This document shows positions 25,066 through 33,577 of a stretch of 64,000 bases of DNA, piece by piece. The stretch lies in contig NZ_JAUSXI010000001.1 of assembly GCF_030815865.1 (NCBI RefSeq), positions 3,906,001-3,970,000 of the forward strand, read 5' to 3'. Made by a program: the position numbers and the translations under genes. How positions within the stretch are numbered: the stretch's first letter is position 1; every line of letters starts with the position of its first letter. Under the pieces are notes generated by a model. It saw nothing but the letters and a program-made list of their open reading frames with translations, was not told the DNA's origin and did no database searches. The DNA is from Arthrobacter globiformis. GTDB taxonomy: Bacteria; Actinomycetota; Actinomycetes; Actinomycetales; Micrococcaceae.

Positions 25066-26385
25066 TCACGGCGGATAGTCCCCTCCGCCCGGCAGCTGCG
25101 CCCACGCCCAGAGCCACACCACCCACACGATCTGCAGCAGGACAAACATCGTGATCACCGCACCACGGTAGGCCCGCGACCGGGAAACGAGTGCGGCAGC
25201 CAGGGCAAGCGGAAACAGTGGCAGCAACATGCGGAAGGTGCTGGTCTGTGGATGCAGGAACACCACGAGGTACCCCATGTAGCACACACACCACAGCCGG
25301 AGTTCTGTTCCCAGCCGGCGGACAGGCGGCGAGGCCATAAAGAGCCCGAACACCGCCACGACGACGAACGGTGCCACGAGTCCCAGCACCGGCCCGAACA
25401 GCAGGACGCCGGTGTCGAACCAAGGTTTGAAGGGCACCAGGTCGTGTCCGCGCCAGACGGTCTCGGTCTTCGTGTACGCAGCGATGTCGCCGGTGGCAGC
25501 CCACGCGATGGCGGGCCAGGCGAGGGCGCCTGCACCGCTGACGGCGGTCAGCCCGGCGAGGGACCACAGTTCGTTCCGGCGGTGGATGCGGCGCCCGTTG
25601 GCGGCCAGTCCGTGGTTCCGCGCCCCGAGCCATGCCTCACCGGCGCGGTACAGGAACAGGATGCCGATGGTCGCAGCGAACGGAACACCCGTGGGCCGGG
25701 AAAGGCACATGGCCAGAACCACGGGAATGGCCCACAGGTACCGCCGCCGGACAACCAGTAGCAGCGCAGCGGACAGCAGCAGGAGGTTCAGGGATTCCGC
25801 GTACGGCACCTGGAGCACCGGCGAAACGGGGAAGGTGGAGAAGAACGCGGCACCCCACATCGCCGGCCAGTGGGCTGCCCTCGTGCGGAACAGCACGTAG
25901 ACCACCAGCGAGGCCGCCAGTCCGGCGAGCATCGCGATCAGGATGAGGGCGGCCGCGGGGCTGAGGCCGGTGGCAGCGGAGAGCATCCGCCCCAGCGTGG
26001 GAAACAGAGGGTAGAAAGCCCAGGTGTTCTCCTGCACGTTTCCGGCCGCATCCACCGGCAGTTCGTTCGGGTACCCTCCCGTCATGACGGACTCGTACCA
26101 CCGCGCGTCCCAGATGTTGATGAAGTTCCAGTAGTCGGGCTTGCCCGGGAACCAGGGGTTGAATCCCTGATGCAGGGCGGCCGACATGAAGATGCAGGCG
26201 CTGACCAACCGGGCGGCCACGTACACCGCAGCCACCTGGGCCCACCACGGCCAGCGGACCAGACGGCCACCCAGCCGTGCCGCGGCGGTCCGGAACACCG
26301 TGTCCAGCCGCGTCCCGTGATCGGACGACGGGGGTTCGGCTGTTGCCGGCGGCAACGGGCCCGGAGGCGGCATTGGGGAGCTCAC
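25066..26385 (-). CDS. PIG-V-like mannosyltransferase family membrane protein
   Basis: Protein of 439 aa with about ten transmembrane segments. The N-terminal luminal loop after helix 1 contains INIWDARWYESVMTGGYP and NTWAFYPLFPTLGR, the acidic-loop signature of GT-C glycosyltransferases related to GPI mannosyltransferase 2 (PIG-V). CLSRPTG in the middle also fits. It probably transfers a sugar from a polyprenyl donor to a cell-surface acceptor. The start overlaps the stop of the preceding DivIVA-like gene (ATGA), indicating coupling. Confidence 0.78.
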   Translation of the reverse strand: MSSPMPPPGPLPPATAEPPSSDHGTRLDTVFRTAAARLGGRLVRWPWWAQVAAVYVAARLVSACIFMSAALHQGFNPWFPGKPDYWNFINIWDARWYESVMTGGYPNELPVDAAGNVQENTWAFYPLFPTLGRMLSAATGLSPAAALILIAMLAGLAASLVVYVLFRTRAAHWPAMWGAAFFSTFPVSPVLQVPYAESLNLLLLSAALLLVVRRRYLWAIPVVLAMCLSRPTGVPFAATIGILFLYRAGEAWLGARNHGLAANGRRIHRRNELWSLAGLTAVSGAGALAWPAIAWAATGDIAAYTKTETVWRGHDLVPFKPWFDTGVLLFGPVLGLVAPFVVVAVFGLFMASPPVRRLGTELRLWCVCYMGYLVVFLHPQTSTFRMLLPLFPLALAAALVSRSRAYRGAVITMFVLLQIVWVVWLWAWAQLPGGGDYPP

Positions 26386-26798
26386 GTCCGGTCCTCGGCG
26401 GACGGCTGTTCGGCCCGGACCAATTGGGCGGCCGGCTGTTCCCCAGCGGCCAATGGTTCGGCACGGGCGCTCAACTGCTGCCGGAGGCTTTCTATTTCGG
26501 CGTTCCTGGCAGCCAGCTGGTCCCGCAGGTCGTCCAGCACCTGGTCCACCTGGTCCATCCGGTAACCCCGCAGCCCCAGCGCAAACCGGACATGGTCGAC
26601 GTCGGCCGGTTTTGCGTCGTCGGGGAGCAGTACGGGTGGCAGGGACGCGACGGGTTCATCGAACCCGTCGTTGAAGCCGTCTCTGGCGAGAGGCGCGCGG
26701 GCGCGTTTCCTCCGCAGCATGCCCGCCCCGAGGTCGGTCCCGATGAGGACGGTGGCTCCAATCAGGACGATGGCGAGGAAAACGAGGAAGAAGCTCAC
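26382..26798 (-). CDS. DivIVA-domain membrane protein (Rv1209-like)
   Basis: Protein of 138 aa with one N-terminal transmembrane helix (FFLVFLAIVLIGATVLIG), a linker, and a DivIVA-like segment DVDHVRFALGLRGYRMDQVD followed by a short coiled coil (LDDLRDQLAARNAEIESLR). This matches the short actinobacterial proteins next to DUF3117 (Rv1209), thought to mark curved or growing membrane. Function not established. Confidence 0.8.
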   Translation of the reverse strand: MSFFLVFLAIVLIGATVLIGTDLGAGMLRRKRARAPLARDGFNDGFDEPVASLPPVLLPDDAKPADVDHVRFALGLRGYRMDQVDQVLDDLRDQLAARNAEIESLRQQLSARAEPLAAGEQPAAQLVRAEQPSAEDRT

Positions 26799-26878
26799 AC
26801 CCCCAATCGTGCCAGATGCAGCCCCGCCTGCTGCCTAGTCCGGCAGCTGCTGCCCAGGCCGCGTGCCCCGGGCAGCTG

Positions 26879-27664
26879 CTACTCGGGGCGCTGGTCCTCG
26901 TCGGAGGACGGCGCCCGGACATGGCCATGGAGGACCAGGTTCACAGCTTCCTCCGGACTGTCCACCACCTGGATGAGGTCCAGGTCCTTCTCGTAGACCA
27001 TCCCCTCAGCCACCAAGGTCCCCTTGATCCAATCGATCATCGGCCCCCAGAACGCCGCGCCCAGCAGGACGATCGGGAACGATGTCACCTTCTGTGTCTG
27101 AACGAGAACCATGGCCTCGAAGAGCTCATCAAGGGTGCCGAGCCCGCCGGGAAGGACGATAAAACCCTGGGCGTACTTCACGAACATGGTCTTCCGCGCG
27201 AAGAAGTAGCGAAAGTTGATGCCGAGGTCCACCCACTGGTTCAGGCCCTGCTCGAACGGCAGCTCGATGCCCAAGCCGACGGAGACGCCGTTGCCTTCTA
27301 CGGCGCCCCTGTTCGCTGCTTCCATCGAGCCCGGTCCACCACCGGTAATGACAGCCACGCCGGCTTCGGCCAGTTTGCGTCCCACCTCGACGCCCATCTC
27401 GTAGAACGCACTTCCGGGTTTGGTGCGCGCCGAGCCGAATACGCTGACCGCCTGGCCCAGGTCAGAGAGTGCACCGAAGCCTTCCACGAACTCGCTCTGG
27501 ATCCGCATGACCCGCCACGGATCGGTGTGGATGAAATGTCCGGGTCCCTTGGTGTCGAGCAGTCGCTGATCCGACATCTCCACCGCAGCCTGTTTACGGC
27601 GCAGCTCTAGGGGCCCTTTCCGGCGGGGCTGTACTGATTTCGACGGGTCTGCGTTGATGCTCAT
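26879..27664 (-). CDS. LOG-family nucleotide 5'-monophosphate phosphoribohydrolase
   Basis: Protein of 261 aa of the TIGR00730/LOG family, once called lysine decarboxylase-like. Rossmann-fold motifs SVFGSAR, ITGGGPGSMEAANRGA and the signature PGGLGTLDELFE with catalytic Arg/Glu are present. Relatives cleave cytokinin or other nucleoside monophosphates to base and ribose phosphate. The M. tuberculosis homologue Rv1205 lies near dapE, as here. TAGCCT ends 6 nt before the ATG. Confidence 0.88.
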   Translation of the reverse strand: MSINADPSKSVQPRRKGPLELRRKQAAVEMSDQRLLDTKGPGHFIHTDPWRVMRIQSEFVEGFGALSDLGQAVSVFGSARTKPGSAFYEMGVEVGRKLAEAGVAVITGGGPGSMEAANRGAVEGNGVSVGLGIELPFEQGLNQWVDLGINFRYFFARKTMFVKYAQGFIVLPGGLGTLDELFEAMVLVQTQKVTSFPIVLLGAAFWGPMIDWIKGTLVAEGMVYEKDLDLIQVVDSPEEAVNLVLHGHVRAPSSDEDQRPE

Positions 27665-27670
27665 CCCCCA

Positions 27671-27676
27671 AGGCTA
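27671..27676 (-). promoter_or_regulatory. -10 box of a leaderless promoter for the LOG gene
   Basis: TAGCCT on the minus strand, 6 nt before ATG 27664, with only a G-run in between. Confidence 0.5.
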
Positions 27677-27756
27677 ACCTGCTGACCTGCAGGTATCTCT
27701 TGAATTACGATCAGCGGGAATTGGGGTGATTCCGGTCATAACGGTGCAATGTTCGC

Positions 27757-27762
27757 TAGATT
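27757..27762 (+). promoter_or_regulatory. -10 box upstream of gluA
   Basis: TAGATT, 7 nt before ATG 27770. The poor Shine-Dalgarno and spacing suggest a leaderless mRNA for the uptake operon. Confidence 0.45.
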
Positions 27763-27769
27763 CTTACTT

Positions 27770-28525
27770 ATGACTACTCAACTGCCCGGCGATGCACTCG
27801 TCTCTCTGAATGCCGTCAACAAGCATTACGGTCAGCTGCACGTTCTGAAGGACATCAACCTCCAGGTCCGCAAGGGCGAGGTGGTTGTGGTCATCGGCCC
27901 GTCAGGTTCGGGGAAGTCCACACTGTGCCGGGCGATCAACCGGCTGGAAACCATTGACGACGGCGACATCGCCATTGACGGCAAGCGGCTGCCCGAGGAG
28001 GGCAAGGAGCTCGCCCGGCTGCGCGCCGACGTCGGCATGGTGTTCCAGTCGTTCAACCTGTTCGCGCACAAGACCATCCTGGAGAACGTGACGCTTGGCC
28101 CCATCAAGGTCAAGGGCGTCTCCAAGGCAGAGGCGGACAAGGAGGCCATGGCCCTGCTCGAGCGCGTGGGCGTGGGCCACCAGGCGCCCAAGCTCCCGGC
28201 TCAGCTCTCCGGCGGCCAGCAGCAGCGCGTGGCCATCGCACGTGCCCTCGCCATGAAGCCCAAGGTCATGCTGTTCGACGAGCCAACTTCTGCGCTCGAC
28301 CCCGAGATGATCAACGAGGTCCTGGACGTCATGATCCAGCTGGCCAAGGAGGGCATGACCATGATCGTGGTAACCCACGAGATGGGGTTCGCCCGCAAGG
28401 CCGCCGACCGCGTGGTCTTTATGGCCGACGGCCAGATCGTCGAGGACGACACACCCGAAGAGTTCTTCACCAAGCCCAAGAGCAGCCGCGCCAAAGACTT
28501 TCTGTCCAAGCTGCTCACGCACTGA
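27770..28525 (+). CDS. gluA: glutamate/polar amino-acid ABC transporter ATP-binding protein
   Basis: Protein of 251 aa: Walker [11 protein letters not shown]-loop VFQSFNLF, signature LSGGQQQR, Walker B VMLFDEP, H-loop VVTHEM. It is nearly full-length identical in layout to GlnQ/GluA. Start ATG 27770 (MTTQLPGDA) rather than 27749, because the promoter TAGATT lies between the two. First gene of gluABCD. The operon is inserted between the LOG gene and dapE, which are close neighbours in mycobacteria. Confidence 0.93.
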   Translation: MTTQLPGDALVSLNAVNKHYGQLHVLKDINLQVRKGEVVVVIGPSGSGKSTLCRAINRLETIDDGDIAIDGKRLPEEGKELARLRADVGMVFQSFNLFAHKTILENVTLGPIKVKGVSKAEADKEAMALLERVGVGHQAPKLPAQLSGGQQQRVAIARALAMKPKVMLFDEPTSALDPEMINEVLDVMIQLAKEGMTMIVVTHEMGFARKAADRVVFMADGQIVEDDTPEEFFTKPKSSRAKDFLSKLLTH

Positions 28526-28615
28526 CAACCGATCCAGCAGTCCCCACCAACATTTCAAGACCACCCGAATTCGCACCCAGGCCGTCACCGGCGGCCGCCC
28601 AATGAAAGGAATGTC

Positions 28616-29506
28616 ATGAAGGCATTTTTGACCCGAAGGAAATCCCTTCTGGCAGCAGCATCCGCGGCCATCGCTCTTACACTGAGCGCTTGCGGCGGCG
28701 GCGGCGGCACCGGGACCGGGTCCAACCCCACGCCGGTCGAGAAGCCCAGCTTCGCTGCAGGCACAACCATGGAAAAGCTCGCCTCGGCCGGCAAGGTGAC
28801 CATCGGCACCAAGTTCGACCAGCCGCTGTTCGGCCAGAAGGGCCTGGACGGCAAGCCTGTCGGTTTCGACGTCGAAATCGGCAAGCTGCTCGCCGCCAAG
28901 CTGGGCATCCCCGCAGACAAGATTGAATGGGTCGAGACCGTCTCCGCCAACCGCGAGCAGTTCATCAAGCAGGGCAAGGTGGACCTGATCGTGGCCACCT
29001 ACACCATCAACGACAAGCGCAAGACCGAAGTCGACTTCGCCGGCCCGTACTACGAAGCCGGCCAGGCGCTGATGGTGAACAAGGACAACACGTCCATCAC
29101 CAAGCCCGAGGACGTCAAGGGCAAGAACGTCTGCTCCGTGACGGGCTCCACCCCGGCCTCCACCATCGTGGAGAAGTACGGCGCAGTCCTGGTGCCGGCC
29201 GCCACTTACTCGGCCTGCCTCGAGCCGCTGCGCAACAAGCAGGTTGAAGCCGTCACCACGGACAACGTCATCCTAGCGGGCTTCGTCAACAAGGAACCGG
29301 ACGCGTTCAAGCTGGCATCCGACGAGACCTTCACCAAGGAGCCCTACGGCATCGGCCTGAAGAAGGGCGACACGGAGTTCCGCAACTGGGTCAACGACCA
29401 GCTGGAAAGCTTCTCCAAGGACGGTTCCTACAAGAAGGCCTGGGAAGACACGGCCGGCGCGGTCATCAAGACGGCACCGGAGCTTCCGGCCATCGACCGC
29501 TACTAA
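28616..29506 (+). CDS. gluB: glutamate-binding lipoprotein of ABC transporter
   Basis: Protein of 296 aa with a lipoprotein signal (MKAFLTRRKSLLAAASAA, lipobox LSAC, then a Gly-rich spacer). It is followed by an SBP_bac_3 domain (GTKFDQPLFGQKGLDGKPVG, FDVEIGKLLAAKLGI, VDLIVATYTINDKRK, VDFAGPYYEAGQ). It captures glutamate or a related acidic amino acid outside the membrane for GluCD. A good Shine-Dalgarno (AAAGGA) precedes the ATG. A large hairpin follows the gene. Confidence 0.92.
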   Translation: MKAFLTRRKSLLAAASAAIALTLSACGGGGGTGTGSNPTPVEKPSFAAGTTMEKLASAGKVTIGTKFDQPLFGQKGLDGKPVGFDVEIGKLLAAKLGIPADKIEWVETVSANREQFIKQGKVDLIVATYTINDKRKTEVDFAGPYYEAGQALMVNKDNTSITKPEDVKGKNVCSVTGSTPASTIVEKYGAVLVPAATYSACLEPLRNKQVEAVTTDNVILAGFVNKEPDAFKLASDETFTKEPYGIGLKKGDTEFRNWVNDQLESFSKDGSYKKAWEDTAGAVIKTAPELPAIDRY

Positions 29507-29515
29507 GACGATCGT

Positions 29516-29561
29516 GGCGGTTACCGGCGGCTGTGCATGCCACAGCCTGCCGGTAACCGCC
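29516..29561 (+). terminator. intercistronic hairpin between gluB and gluC
   Basis: Stem ggcggttaccggc with gccggtaaccgcc and an inner stem ggctgtg/cacagcc. A weak T-run (gttttcc) follows. It probably protects or partly terminates the gluAB message, so that binding protein exceeds permease. Confidence 0.75.
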
Positions 29562-29606
29562 GCTTCCGTTTTCCGCACATTCCCCTGAACGCAGCTAAAG
29601 GATCCT

Positions 29607-30257
29607 ATGGACGTCATCATTGAAAGCCTCCCCCAATACTGGGATGGCTTTCTCAGAACCCTGTTCCTGGCCGCCGTTTCCGGCATCATCGCCTTGGTGG
29701 CAGGCACGCTGCTGGCCGCCGCCCGCGTCTCCCCTGTTGCAGCGCTCCGCGGCTTCAGCATGGCCTACGTGGAGGTGGTGCGTAACACCCCGCTGACCAT
29801 TGCCTTCTTTTTCGCGGCGGTGGTCCTTCCCCGCCTGGGCGTGACCTTCCAGCAGTTCGAAATCGCGGCCATCATCGCCCTGAGCGCCTACACCGCCGCC
29901 TTCATTGCCGAGGCTGTGCGCTCGGGCGTCAACAGCGTTCCTGTCGGCCAGGCGGAGGCAGCCCGCAGCATCGGCATGAAGTTCGGCCAGGTACTCTCCC
30001 TCATCATCCTTCCGCAGGCGCTCCGCACCGTGATCCCGCCGATGATCAACATCCTCATCGCACTCGTCAAGAACTCCTCGGTTGCCGGCGCCTTCTACGT
30101 GTTGGAGCTGTTCGGCTACGGCAAGCAGCTGGCAAACGACCATGGCGACGCCGTCATGTGGGTACTGGTGGGGGTTGCCTTCTTCTATCTCCTGATCACC
30201 GTGCCGCTGGGCTACCTCGCCCACCAGGTCGAACGAAAGGTGGCGATCGCACGATGA
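29607..30257 (+). CDS. gluC: amino-acid ABC transporter permease GluC
   Basis: Protein of 216 aa with five transmembrane segments and the HisM-type permease motif (EVVRNTPLTIAFFF, YTAAFIAEAVRSG, GQAEAARSIGM). The EAA loop is intact. Its stop overlaps the start of gluD (ATGA), so the two permeases are made together and should form a heterodimer. Confidence 0.92.
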   Translation: MDVIIESLPQYWDGFLRTLFLAAVSGIIALVAGTLLAAARVSPVAALRGFSMAYVEVVRNTPLTIAFFFAAVVLPRLGVTFQQFEIAAIIALSAYTAAFIAEAVRSGVNSVPVGQAEAARSIGMKFGQVLSLIILPQALRTVIPPMINILIALVKNSSVAGAFYVLELFGYGKQLANDHGDAVMWVLVGVAFFYLLITVPLGYLAHQVERKVAIAR

Positions 30258-31093
30258 GTTCGGTTCTCTACGACGTCCCCGGCCCCAAGGCCCGCCGCGT
30301 CTCGCTGATCGGGTCAGTGATCGGCGTCGTGCTGATCGCTGCCCTGCTGGCCTGGGCCGTGATGACCCTGGGCCAGCAGGGGATCTTCCAGGCACAGCGC
30401 TGGGCGATCTTCGGTCAGGCTGATGTCTGGTCGCTGATCGCCAACGGCATCGGCGCAACGCTGGCCGCGGCGGCCATCGCAGCGGTCATTGCCTTTCCGC
30501 TGGGGCTTCTGCTGTGCCTGATGCGCATCTCCGACGTCGCCTGGATCAGGATTCCCACCAGGATCGTGCTCGAGTTCCTGCGCGGCATGCCCGTGGTCCT
30601 CATGATGCTGTTCGTGCTGCTGGTCTTCGCCACCAGCTCGTTCATCGCCGTGGTGACCGGCCTGGTCCTCTACAACGCCGCGATCTTCGCGGAGATCATC
30701 CGCGCCGGCATCCAGTCCCTCCCACGCGGCCAGCGTGAAGCAGGTTTGGCGATCGGCCTGACCAGCTTCCAGTCCCGGCTGACCATCGAACTGCCGCAGG
30801 CCGTCCGCCGCATGCTGCCGTCCCTCGTTGCGCAGCTCGTGGTCCTGCTGAAGGACACGTCGCTGGGGTACATCGTTGCCTACGGTGAACTGCTGCGTGC
30901 AGTGCAGGTGATGGCGGACTTCCTGGGCCCGCAGTTCCTGTTCCCGGTCTTCTTCGTAGCCGCGGCCATTTACATCGCCATCAACCTGGCGGTGTCCCGA
31001 CTGGCCATCTGGATTGAGCGGCGCGGTTCCAAGAAGGCCGCCGGCGGAGTGGCAAAGGCCCCCACCGCCGGCGTGTCCACCGTAGTGAAGTAA
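30254..31093 (+). CDS. gluD: amino-acid ABC transporter permease GluD
   Basis: Protein of 279 aa, longer than GluC through an N-terminal cytoplasmic extension (MSSVLYDVPGPKARR). The permease core has FLRGMPVVLMMLF, YNAAIFAEIIRAG and GQREAGLAIGLT. The C-terminus has a basic tail. Followed 33 bp later by a terminator hairpin, so it ends the operon. Confidence 0.92.
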   Translation: MSSVLYDVPGPKARRVSLIGSVIGVVLIAALLAWAVMTLGQQGIFQAQRWAIFGQADVWSLIANGIGATLAAAAIAAVIAFPLGLLLCLMRISDVAWIRIPTRIVLEFLRGMPVVLMMLFVLLVFATSSFIAVVTGLVLYNAAIFAEIIRAGIQSLPRGQREAGLAIGLTSFQSRLTIELPQAVRRMLPSLVAQLVVLLKDTSLGYIVAYGELLRAVQVMADFLGPQFLFPVFFVAAAIYIAINLAVSRLAIWIERRGSKKAAGGVAKAPTAGVSTVVK

Positions 31094-31125
31094 ACGTCGT
31101 GAAATAAGGCGGCAGGCACTAACAG

Positions 31126-31161
31126 CGAAGGGTCCGCAGCCAACCGGCTGCGGACCCTTCG
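31126..31161. terminator. terminator of the gluABCD operon
   Basis: Perfect stem cgaagggtccgcagcc with ggctgcggacccttcg, loop aac or close. It lies between gluD and convergent dapE and can serve both. Confidence 0.9.
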
Positions 31162-31207
31162 TGCTTATCTGCCAGTGCCCAGACGTCTGAGTCTCAGCGC
31201 AGCATGC

Positions 31208-32332
31208 TCAGGACAGCCACGTCTGCAGTGCGCGCAGGCAGGTGCGGACGGCTTCGGCCTCCACGTGTTCGTTGTCCTTGTGGGCCAGCAGCGCGTCGCC
31301 GGGCCCGAAGTTCACTGCCGGAATGCCCAGTTCGCTGAAGCGGGCGACGTCGGTCCAGCCGTATTTGGGTTTCGGCTCGCCGCCCACGGCGGCAACGAAG
31401 GACGCGGCAGCAGGGTGGTTCAGTCCCGGCCGCGCGCCGGCGGCGCTGTCAGTGCGGACCACATCGAAGCCGTCCAACAGCGCGCGCACATGCGCTTCAG
31501 CCTGGTCGGGGGTCTTGTCCGGGGCGAAGCGGTAGTTGATCTCCACAACGCACCGGTCCGGGATGACGTTGCCCGCGGTGCCACCGTGGATCTTCACCGC
31601 GTTCAGGCTTTCGCGGTAGTCCAGGCCGTCCACGGTCACGGTCTGCGGGCTGTACGCCGCAAGACGTTCCAGGATGGGCGCGGCTGCGTGGATCGCGTTG
31701 CGGCCCATCCAGGCCCGGGCGGAGTGGGCCGCCTCGCCGGACGTGGTGGCGTGGAACCGCATGGTGCCGTTGCAGCCGCCCTCCACGGTTCCGTCTGTCG
31801 GTTCGAGGAGGATGGCAAAGTCGCCGCCGAGCAGCTCCCCGTGGTTCCGCACCAGCCGGCCGAGCCCGCTCTTGACGGCCTCCACCTCCTCATGGTCGTA
31901 GAACACAAAGGTGACGTCCTTGCTCGGTTCCGCCCCGCCGTCGAACATGGACGCCGCAAGTGCAAGCTGGACCGCAACGCCGCCCTTCATGTCCGTGGCG
32001 CCGCGGCCGTACAGGACGCCGTCGCCGGGGACCCCGGACGGCCAGGTGGACGGCACCGTTCCCAGCGAGTCTTCCGTAACGGGCAGCGGCACGGTGTCCA
32101 GGTGGCCTGCCAGGATGACCCGTTCGCTGCGGCCGAGGTTGGTCCGGGCGACGATGGAGTCGCCGTCACGTACCAGTTCGAAGCCGGGGAGCTGGCGGAG
32201 TGCCGACTCGACGGCGTCCGCAAGCTGGCGCTCGTTGCCGGAAACGCTGTTGATGTCGATCAGCGCGGCGGTCAGCAGTGCCACGTCCTGGCGCAGGTCA
32301 AGGGTTACGGGGGCTGTTTCGGCAATCACCAT
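31208..32332 (-). CDS. dapE: succinyl-diaminopimelate desuccinylase
   Basis: Protein of about 374 aa, M20 peptidase family. Metal ligands are visible in LAGHLDTVP, TDMKGGVAVQ and YDHEEVEAV, with EPTDGTVEGG downstream. It removes succinate from N-succinyl-L,L-diaminopimelate, giving LL-DAP for lysine and peptidoglycan. ATG 32332 is the conventional start. GTG 32329 may be the true one, because TACAGT (32336-32341) then sits 6 nt upstream, as at other leaderless genes here. Divergent from dapD. Confidence 0.93.
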   Translation of the reverse strand: MVIAETAPVTLDLRQDVALLTAALIDINSVSGNERQLADAVESALRQLPGFELVRDGDSIVARTNLGRSERVILAGHLDTVPLPVTEDSLGTVPSTWPSGVPGDGVLYGRGATDMKGGVAVQLALAASMFDGGAEPSKDVTFVFYDHEEVEAVKSGLGRLVRNHGELLGGDFAILLEPTDGTVEGGCNGTMRFHATTSGEAAHSARAWMGRNAIHAAAPILERLAAYSPQTVTVDGLDYRESLNAVKIHGGTAGNVIPDRCVVEINYRFAPDKTPDQAEAHVRALLDGFDVVRTDSAAGARPGLNHPAAASFVAAVGGEPKPKYGWTDVARFSELGIPAVNFGPGDALLAHKDNEHVEAEAVRTCLRALQTWLS

Positions 32333-32366
32333 CCCACTGTATCCCGCGCCCGCCGGTCCCAACCGG

Positions 32367-32415
32367 GTAGCAGCTCAGGGCGTTCCCAGCGCCGGGAACG
32401 CCCTGAAATGCGACT
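32367..32415. repeat. dispersed palindromic repeat, copy 2
   Basis: Core arms cagggcgttccc (32376-32387) and gggaacgccctg (32394-32405) pair perfectly. It shares core and flanks (gtag...gcgact) with copy 1 at 14542-14597. It lies between the divergent dapE and dapD genes, upstream of the dapD promoter. Confidence 0.75.
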
Positions 32416-32458
32416 CAGATATGAGCGGACCGGTTTCGGTGCGTGCACCTCGTCTCGA

Positions 32459-32464
32459 TAGACT
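32459..32464 (+). promoter_or_regulatory. -10 box of a leaderless promoter for dapD
   Basis: TAGACT, 6 nt before ATG 32471. No Shine-Dalgarno. Confidence 0.55.
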
Positions 32465-32470
32465 TGGCCC

Positions 32471-33499
32471 ATGACTGAAACCGCTTCTTCCGCCGTGCCC
32501 GCTGCCCAGACATTGTCCGACGAATCCCGGTCGGCCTATGGATTCGGCGTAGCCACCATCGCCACGCGGAACGGCGAAGCCACCGTGCTGGATGCCTGGT
32601 TCCCCGCCCCCGCCCTCGGTGTGGCTGCCGAAAGCCTCCGCGCCGCGGAAAACGCCGACGAAACCCTGACGGACATCGCGGCCGCCGGCACTGACGCCGA
32701 CCGCGGCACCGAGCAGAAGGTGGTGTTCGTCCAGATCAACCTGGACGAGGCCCCTGCGGACACCGCCGATGCCTATCTGCGCCTGCACCTGCTCTCGCAC
32801 CGCCTGGTCCGGCCCAACAGCATCAACCTGGACGGCATCTTCGGCAAGCTCCCTAACGTCGTCTGGACTAACTTCGGCCCGTGCGCCGTGGACGGGTTCG
32901 AACTGACCCGCGCCAAGCTGCGCAAGCGCGGCGCGGTTACCGTCTATGGCGTGGACAAGTTCCCGCGCATGGTGGACTACGTCGTCCCGGCAGGCGTCCG
33001 CATTGCCGACGCCGACCGCGTGCGCCTGGGTGCCCACCTCGCCGAAGGCACCACTGTCATGCACGAAGGCTTCGTGAACTTCAACGCCGGCACGCTGGGG
33101 ACCTCCATGGTTGAGGGCCGCATCTCCGCCGGTGTGGTGGCCGGAGACGGCACCGACGTCGGCGGCGGTGCCTCGATCATGGGCACCCTCTCCGGCGGCG
33201 GCAAGGAGAAGGTATCCCTGGGCCAGCGCGTCCTGCTGGGCGCCAACTCCGGCGTGGGCATCAGCATCGGGGACGACTCCGTGGTGGAAGCCGGGCTGTA
33301 CGTCACGGCAGGCACCCGTGTCCGCCTTGCCGGCCCTAAGGACGCCGACGGCGAGGACACCAGCAAGATCGTGAAGGCCGTGGAGCTGTCCGGCGTGCCG
33401 AACCTGCTGTTCCGCCGCAACTCCACCACCGGTGAAGTTGAAGTCCTGCCCCGCCAGGGCCAGACCGTGGAGCTGAACGACGCCCTGCACGCCAACTGA
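32471..33499 (+). CDS. dapD: 2,3,4,5-tetrahydropyridine-2,6-dicarboxylate N-succinyltransferase
   Basis: Protein of 342 aa of the actinobacterial DapD type (Rv1201c), with a C-terminal left-handed beta-helix built of hexapeptide repeats ([57 protein letters not shown]). It succinylates tetrahydrodipicolinate with succinyl-CoA, the first step of the succinylase branch completed by DapC and DapE in this window. The N-terminal 30 residues are variable. Confidence 0.94.
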   Translation: MTETASSAVPAAQTLSDESRSAYGFGVATIATRNGEATVLDAWFPAPALGVAAESLRAAENADETLTDIAAAGTDADRGTEQKVVFVQINLDEAPADTADAYLRLHLLSHRLVRPNSINLDGIFGKLPNVVWTNFGPCAVDGFELTRAKLRKRGAVTVYGVDKFPRMVDYVVPAGVRIADADRVRLGAHLAEGTTVMHEGFVNFNAGTLGTSMVEGRISAGVVAGDGTDVGGGASIMGTLSGGGKEKVSLGQRVLLGANSGVGISIGDDSVVEAGLYVTAGTRVRLAGPKDADGEDTSKIVKAVELSGVPNLLFRRNSTTGEVEVLPRQGQTVELNDALHAN

Positions 33500-33527
33500 C
33501 CGCACGCCAACCGACCGTGAGGACATA

Positions 33528-33558
33528 GCCGGCACGCCATCCAGACGGGCGTGCCGGC
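33528..33558 (+). terminator. hairpin terminator after dapD
   Basis: Stem gccggcacgcc (33528-33538) with ggcgtgccggc (33548-33558). No clear T-run follows, so efficiency is uncertain. Confidence 0.65.
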
Positions 33559-33577
33559 AGATTGCTGGAGTAACAAC

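Noticed and set aside
26879..27664. Lysine decarboxylase
   Set aside because: PGGLGTLDE is the LOG-family signature; the old decarboxylase name is misleading.
33500..33577. Possible small RNA after dapD
   Set aside because: The hairpin is better explained as a dapD terminator.
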